Source of the DNA: Imbricaverruca yamaguchii
Taxonomy: Eukaryota; Arthropoda; Thecostraca; Neoverrucidae
Length of the DNA stretch: 64,000 bases
Assembly: GCA_034440575.1 (NCBI GenBank)
Contig: JAOTOL010001561.1
Span: 668,501 to 732,500 of the forward strand
Direction: 5' to 3'
Below the pieces are notes generated by a model, which saw only the letters and a program-made list of their open reading frames with translations, had not been told where the DNA came from and did not search any database. Each line of letters begins with the position of its first letter. The first letter of the stretch is position 1. The position numbers and the translations under genes were made by a program. Shown one piece after another: positions 58,148 to 64,000 of this stretch.

Positions 58148-59518
58148 GCCCCCGTTTGCCCGCAGCTTCCAGCTGACTAGCCGTGTGTCCACCCCTGTCT
58201 CGCCAGTGTGAATAAGGCCGAATTAGTGCGCACCACTTGAGCCTGATGAAATTATCGCCAGCACCGGCGCGCGCCGAGGATCTACATACAAAAGCGTCGT
58301 CTGGCCGTCGGCCCCCCGCCCGGCAGAGATGGATGTCACAATCAGCGATATTGAGCGCTAAATAGAATTGCGGCGGTCGGCGACGGCGGCGGCCGGTCCA
58401 CGTCCGCCTGCAACCCTCAGCGGTGCGCGTCGAATGCAGAATCGGGCTGGCGACGATCACTGCCGACGCCACCAGGAGTGGCGGCCGTCCTGAGGCATTT
58501 ACCCGCCACAATTCACGGCACGCGCCCCGGCGCCACGTTGGCAGCCGAGGCCGGAGTGTGTGAGTGTGTGACATGCCACTGGACTACTTCCCAGGAGTAC
58601 TTCACACAAAAGCCATTTTCTGATCCGACATTTTCACATTGCCTTAGGCTAGGCGAGAATGATCAAAGCTGTTCGAAGCGTCTCAAAGCCCAAATACCTA
58701 ACTAACATTGCTTTAGGCGTCCGACACTACCTCCACGGAGGTAGTGCTAAAGGAATACCTAAAGGAATAGAATAGTCAACTACTCTGTGCGTATTGTGTG
58801 CAGGATAAACATCAACCAGAGAACGCATGGAACTGTTCACAGCAGAAGAGCAGAAGAGCTACATTGCTTCATAGCCTGCTGGGATTGCTCAAGCAATCGT
58901 GGCAAATTTCATTTGCGTTGGAGGAAACACGCATGCGCGTTTCAGGCTATAATTGCTTTCGAAGCACCACGTTCAGTAATCGTCCGACCATTTAGCACCA
59001 CTGGACAATCCTGCTGGAAAGTGAACGGGCCGAATCTCGGAAAACCTTTGGTTGACATTCCGCCCTGAACTATAAGTGAGCATTGTCAGCACAATCGATC
59101 GGAATTAAGACGACTCATGCCCAGGTTGTCAACACCAGGCAGGTGAAGATCGTGAAAGAAAACAACCTGGAGGGTTAAGCATTCTCTAGAATGATGAGTC
59201 AGTCGGGCTACCCTGTAGCAAACAACTGTACCTACCAAATGATTACCATGTATTTATTGTCGAAAAAATATACCAAGGGGTCCATTTGGATGCATTGCTT
59301 AAAATAGACAGTGCTCCCACCTGCTCTTCACCACATTTCAATATTCCCTATCCCAACCATAATGTACACTCTGACTGCTGACGCCTACAGTTCAGTTTGA
59401 GTTTGCAGTCTGCCTCAGTCCAAGTTTGTTACGGTGTTTCTCCAAAACATCCGCCTAAATCCGTCCACCCTAAGGTGCCTTTATACGTACATATGCAATA
59501 TCAATATGTATTTCGAAT
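58148..59518 (+). repeat. 1371-bp tandem duplication, first copy
   Basis: Identical to 59519-60889 except about four substitutions noticed (for example ATCGTGGCAA versus ATCGTCGCAA, GGACAATCC versus GGATAATCC). The unit starts GCCCCCGTTTGCC and ends ATTTCGAAT. The left ~420 bp is CpG-rich. At 58725-58746 CACTACCTCC-AC-GGAGGTAGTG forms a perfect hairpin enclosed by CTTTAG/CTAAAG. A 171-codon minus-strand frame (58059-58574) has no recognised domain. Confidence 0.97.
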
Positions 59519-60889
59519 GCCCCCGTTTGCCCGCAGCTTCCAGCTGACTAGCCGTGTGTCCACCCCTGTCTCGCCAGTGTGAATAAGGCCGAATTAGTGC
59601 GCACCACTTGAGCCTGATGAAATTATCGCCAGCACCGGCGCGCGCCGAGGATCTACATACAAAAGCGTCGTCTGGCCGTCGGCCCCCCGCCCGGCAGAGA
59701 TGGATGTCACAATCAGCGATATTGAGCGCTAAATAGAATTGCGGCGGTCGGCGACGGCGGCGGCCGGTCCACGTCCGCCTGCAACCCTCAGCGGTGCGCG
59801 TCGAATGCAGAATCGGGCTGGCGACGATCACTGCCGACGCCACCAGGAGTGGCGGCCGTCCTGAGGCATTTACCCGCCACAATTCACGGCACGCGCCCCG
59901 GCGCCACGTTGGCAGCCGAGGCCGGAGTGTGTGAGTGTGTGACATGCCACTGGACTACTTCCCAGGAGTACTTCACACAAAAGCCATTTTCTGATCCGAC
60001 ATTTTCACATTGCCTTAGGCTAGGCGAGAATGATCAAAGCTGTTCGAAGCGTCTCAAAGCCCAAATACCTAACTAACATTGCTTTAGGCGTCCGACACTA
60101 CCTCCACGGAGGTAGTGCTAAAGGAATACCTAAAGGAATAGAATAGTCAACTACTCTGTGCGTATTGTGTGCAGGATAAACATCAACCAGAGAACGCATG
60201 GAACTGTTCACAGCAGAAGAGCAGAAGAGCTACATTGCTTCATAGCCTGCTGGGATTGCTCAAGCAATCGTCGCAAATTTCATTTGCGTTGGAGGAAACA
60301 CGCATGCGCGTTTCAGGCTATAATTGCTTTCGAAGCACCACGTTCAGTAATCGTCCGACCATTTAGCACCACTGGATAATCCTGCTGGAAAGTGAACGGG
60401 CCGAATCTCGGAAAACCTTTGGTTGACATTCCGCCCTGAACTATAAGTGAGCATTGTCAGCACAATCGATCGGAATTAAGACGACTCATGCCCAGGTTGT
60501 CAACACCAGGCAGGTGAAGATCGTGAAAGAAAACAACCTGGAGGGTTAAGCATTCTCTAGAATGATGAGTCAGTCGGGCTACCCTGTAGCAAACAACTGT
60601 ACCTACCAAATGATTACCATGTATTTATTTTCGAAAAAATATACCAAGGGGTCCATTTGGATGCATTGCTTAAAATAGACAGTGCTCCCACCTGCTCTTC
60701 ACCACATTTCAATATTCCCTATCCCAACCATAATGTACACTCTGACTGCTGACGCCTACAGTTCAGTTTCAGTTTGCAGTCTGCCTCAGTCCAAGTTTGT
60801 TACGGTGTTTCTCCAAAACATCCGCCTAAATCCGTCCACCCTAAGGTGCCTTTATACGTACATATGCAATATCAATATGTATTTCGAAT
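59519..60889 (+). repeat. 1371-bp tandem duplication, second copy
   Basis: Head-to-tail with the first copy at junction GAAT/GCCCCC. The sequence continues past the unit as ATGCAGGCATT, so this is an exact two-copy duplication. About 99.7 percent identity implies a very recent event or an assembly artefact. Confidence 0.97.
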
Positions 60890-61587
60890 ATGCAGGCATT
60901 CAGACACTACCTGACAATATCTACCATGCCATGTCCCCCACCCATATCCGCCATTCAATGTTGGGTTTTGAGGGCAGGCGCCCCTGCTGCCCCCTTGTTC
61001 CTACGCCAAGACACTTAGGCATGGAAGGGCCCTATTGCGTATGCCTTGTAAGAGGAAATGACAATTGGCAATTGATACAAAGAATCCTTCACCATACAAC
61101 TGGAAACCAGCATGCTAATTAACTGACGACGAGTTGGCTAGAACGACAATTGCCTTGCGGTGGTCCAACGGTGAGCATGGTTGCAGCTGTAATTTCCAGT
61201 TTGATATCAGGAACGGGTTGCCACTTACGATGGCACAGCGTGCCAACTTTAAAGTGCCAAACATTTTGCGAGTCGGTGGCTGCCTACAATACACGTCTAA
61301 TCAGGCACATGGTGTCCGACAAATAGTCCTCTATATTCACATGGCACCGTGCTGATGAAGTTCGCTTTTCGGCTATACCTACAGCGATGGTACTCCTCAC
61401 ATACGCGGCCAATATCCCTCAGCACAGACTTAGTATGAGGTAACATGATGATATTTGCCTTTCGCCCTGTTCTCATGGGTCGACCAGAAACTCACGGTAT
61501 GAATTGGTGTAAACTTTATCCCTCCAGTTAATTTTCAGCGGGCATTCCGATGGCAGTTGATATCCATGCAGGCATTTATACACACAT
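60890..61587. other. Unassigned DNA before the Penelope-like element
   Basis: Frames up to 146 codons but no recognised domain. It may include the 5' leader of the element. Confidence 0.4.
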
Positions 61588-61590
61588 ATA

Positions 61591-61648
<58 letters not shown>

Positions 61649-61690
61649 TATTTATATATATATATATATACTTTATACTATACTTTATAT

Positions 61691-61752
<62 letters not shown>
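61588..61752. repeat. (TA)n-rich microsatellite at the 5' side of the Penelope-like element
   Basis: Two TA runs separated by a short ACTTTATACT-type tract. Confidence 0.97.
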
Positions 61753-61754
<2 letters not shown>

Positions 61755-61756
61755 TC

Positions 61757-63394
61757 AGTTCAAGTCGATTCCCGCCTAAAGGACCTGCTCGTGGGTGAAA
61801 GTTTAAAAAAAACGAGAGGGAGTACAAAGAGCAAAGTACTCACAGAAGACCTCCGCGAAGCCAGCAAGCAGCTCCGTGAAGATGAAAGGATCATCATACG
61901 AAAGGCTGACAAGTCTTCTGTGTTTGTCATTTTGGACCGCCACGACTGCATGCACAAGGTGGAATAACTCCTCAGTGACGAAACCAATTTTGAGCCCATC
62001 AAAAAAGATATCACAGATAGTCTAAAATACAAGCAAGACAAAGTAGAATGATAACATCAGCTAATGTGGTAATCGGAGGAGTGCACTTCTCGAAGATCAT
62101 GGGTGAGTACGCTCCCGGATATGCACATGGAAATGTGAAGCGCCATAAAAGCGGTAACCCATTGAGGCCTGTGGTTTTTCAGGTCACAACCCCAACTTAT
62201 AGACTAGCCAAAAGACTCATCAGTCTATTAAAACCGTACGGACTTGCCATGCACTGCATTGACTCTGTCGATGCCGTTATCGATATTTTAAGGGCTAAAT
62301 CCCCACGTGGACAGCTCGCAACCATTGACATCAAGTCTTTCATCAACATGCCAATGGAGGCAACCATCAAGAGCATCACTGAGCAAGTGTACGCTAACCC
62401 TAATCTGACACTACCCCCGTTGCAGTGTTCGCACAATATTCTTGCGACAATGCTCCGTGCGTGCACCTCGGAGTATCCCTTCCATGGGTCATGTGGACAA
62501 CTGCATTGAAAAAAGGAAGGCGTCACTATGTGCTCCTCATTAGGTCCCCTTTTTGCAAGCTTTTACACGTACCTGGAAAACGATGTTTTGTGTGACCAGT
62601 CTGCTGCGCCTCATATCTACCGCAGGTACGTCGATGCTGTTTCTGTTGATGTGAGGGACAGTGACCACCTCAGTGAACTCATTTCAAAATTAGAGGAAAA
62701 CTCAGTACTAACTTTCACATCTGAAACACCAGTCGATCGAAAATATACAGACAGAAAAAGCACAATCCACCTCTACTATTGAAATTATATGAACTCTGCT
62801 TGTAAGGTGGATAAGATTATAGCAAACATTATAAAAACAACATCACATGCACCAACAAATATGAGCTAAAACTCGTCATATACCACAAAAATAGGAAAGT
62901 TACAATCTTGTGATAAAAATAACATTCAGGCCATCACAGAAAAAAAACTAAAACATACCGATGTAGTTGATAAATTATCATGCCCATGTCAAGACTGTAG
63001 GCTTCGTGCAGTAAGTTACATTGGTGGCACCACAACCTCTCTTTCTAGAAGACTGACAATGCACCCCAGAGCACCAAAAGAGCACATGGCAAACTGCTAC
63101 CAAACATCGCTAACAAGAGAACACCTTACCAACAACACCACCATCATCACGTCTTTCCCGGACCGAACCTGTCTCATGGTGCTGGAGTCATTGTACACAC
63201 GTGAACACACCAGACACAAACAAACAAGTCACCACACACGCCACGTTGTCACTTTTGGCGTGACCAAAAAGGGCGACGGGGATGGGAGTGCAAACATGCT
63301 GCGATGCAAATGTGAGAATCCAGCGCTTCACCGTTGTTGTAAATTGTTTAGATGCAAATATACTTGGTTATGTGAGTGGCCATTCAGGAATTGA
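61757..63394 (+). pseudogene. Penelope-like element: RT plus GIY-YIG endonuclease, degraded
   Basis: The N-terminal part has [17 protein letters not shown] (61890-61940), then a stop at 61965-61967. The RT continues in another frame: PGYAHGNVKRHKSGNPLRPV (62116-62175), LATIDIKSF (motif A, 62318-62344), an in-frame TGA at 62507-62509, MCSSLGPLFASFY, then RRYVDA at 62621-62638, where the second catalytic aspartate of YxDD is replaced by alanine. After further frameshifts a frame open from about 62945 carries CPCQDC (62981), SYIG (63014-63025), SRRLTMH (63043-63063), LTREHL and the expected endonuclease glutamate in VLESL (63185). RT followed by Cys-rich linker and GIY-YIG is diagnostic of endonuclease-bearing Penelope-like elements. 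It is not functional as written. Confidence 0.9.
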
Positions 63395-63695
63395 CAAAAT
63401 GTGAGTTGATGTTGCGAGAATAGTTCTTGGGAAACCTGCGCTCAATTTATATTTTAAAGTGCATTTGTGTGTTTATTTGCATTGTGCAGAGCGGTTAATT
63501 TGAAAATGGATCGATGTTTGCATCCCAAACGTCAATAAAGGAATATAGCTACATATGTCACTGGGTGAAATAATTTACCCGCTGTCTAACAAAACGAAGA
63601 AAACAATATGATTAATCGAAAACCTAGAAGGCTGTTGAAAATGCGTCCTTTTCTTCAACAGCCGAGGTAGAAAAGAAGATATCCTGCCAAAATAT
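63395..63695 (+). other. 3' flank of the Penelope-like element
   Basis: Contains AATAAA at about 63533, a possible polyadenylation signal, and no coding. I looked for a hammerhead core (CTGATGA...GAAA), known from some Penelope repeats, and did not find one. Confidence 0.4.
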
Positions 63696-63704
63696 ACCGA
63701 TATG

Positions 63705-63780
63705 CATATATGTATATATATATAATATAAATAGATGTATATACATATATATAATATAAAGATATATATATATATATATG
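63705..63780. repeat. (TA)n-rich microsatellite at the 3' side of the Penelope-like element
   Basis: Interrupted TA runs. Another short TA run follows at 63943-63957 beyond the inverted fragment. Confidence 0.95.
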
Positions 63781-63795
63781 TAGAATATGAAATTT

Positions 63796-63944
63796 GCAAA
63801 TGAAATTTGCCACGATTGCTTGAGCAATCCTAGCAGGCTATAAAGCAATGTAGCTCTTCTGCTCTTCTGCTGTGAACAGTTCCATGCGTTCTCTGGTTGA
63901 TGTTTATCCTGCACACAATACGCACAGAGTAGTTGACTATTCTA
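63796..63944 (-). repeat. Inverted 149-bp fragment of the 1371-bp unit
   Basis: The reverse complement matches about 58767-58920: GAATAGTCAACTACTCTGTG through AAGCAATCGTGGCAAATTTC. Two to three substitutions were seen. It carries the GTGGC variant of the first tandem copy. TA microsatellite borders it on both sides. Confidence 0.93.
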
Positions 63945-64000
63945 TATATATATATATGCATGACAGTACCTGCCCCTGTCATAAGTACATACGATGTCAC

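Noticed and set aside
58059..59945. Duplicated minus-strand 154-171 codon frames in the 1371-bp unit
   Set aside because: The frame lies in a CpG-rich arginine-biased stretch. Its presence in both copies only reflects the DNA duplication, and no domain is seen.
58148..63600. Hammerhead ribozyme in the presumed Penelope terminal repeat
   Set aside because: CTGATGA occurs near 58238 and 59608, but no GAAA core and stems in the required arrangement were found.

Overview
The window looks like intergenic, repeat-dominated DNA from an animal nuclear genome, most probably an arthropod. Signs are a long (TTAGG)n array (the arthropod telomere motif) plus many scattered TTAGG/AACCT words, CR1/Jockey-type LINE copies, a Penelope-like element with a GIY-YIG endonuclease, a degraded Helitron, a tRNA-derived SINE, several families of non-autonomous DNA transposons, and extreme microsatellite and minisatellite content. 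I found no intact host gene, rRNA gene, canonical tRNA gene or bacterial-type operon. Nearly all long open frames lie in tandem repeats whose unit lacks stop codons.

Layout. 0-5 kb: a CR1-like LINE 3' end, a 1.6 kb repeat ending in a TA-flanked MITE, and a TTAA-flanked MITE with an internal foldback. 5-14 kb: minisatellites (27, 17 and 57 bp units), a possible old minus-strand LINE remnant, a cluster of TA-flanked MITEs around an unrecognised coding fragment, and a second TTAA-flanked MITE. 14.5-19.6 kb: a 5 kb hAT-like non-autonomous element inserted in a TA microsatellite. It is filled with GC-rich minisatellite and carries a nested SINE and a nested TTAA MITE. 20-26.5 kb: rearranged LINE copies, a TTAA MITE beside a paralogous empty site, and second copies of the 1-2.7 kb repeat and of the MITE/coding-fragment cluster. 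26.5-33.7 kb: CpG-rich patches and 47 bp and 61 bp satellites. 33.8-37.8 kb: a second, inverted copy of the hAT-like element with a perfect 8-bp target-site duplication, carrying a dimeric ~445 bp repeat, the (TTAGG)n array and minisatellite. 41-47.5 kb: a GC-rich minisatellite and a different 4.4 kb hAT-like element that splits a 34-bp tandem array, again with an 8-bp target-site duplication. 48-50 kb: an internally deleted LINE. 53.4-55.1 kb: a Helitron N-terminal coding remnant with a likely intron, broken by a LINE 3' end. 55.9-56.6 kb: very long AT, CT and CTCTGT arrays. 58.1-60.9 kb: a very recent 1371-bp tandem duplication. 61.6-63.9 kb: a degraded Penelope-like element between TA microsatellites, followed by an inverted fragment of the 1371-bp unit.

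There is no cooperating gene set. What links the parts is insertion history. At least three multi-kilobase hAT-ended elements (two families) without recognisable transposase carry most of the complex satellite DNA, and nested insertions give clean relative dates. The best-supported new observations are the perfect 8-bp duplications around two of these elements, the paralogous empty TTAA site for the MITE, and the tandem-plus-inverted arrangement around the Penelope-like element. Family names are assigned from motifs read by eye; no database search was possible.
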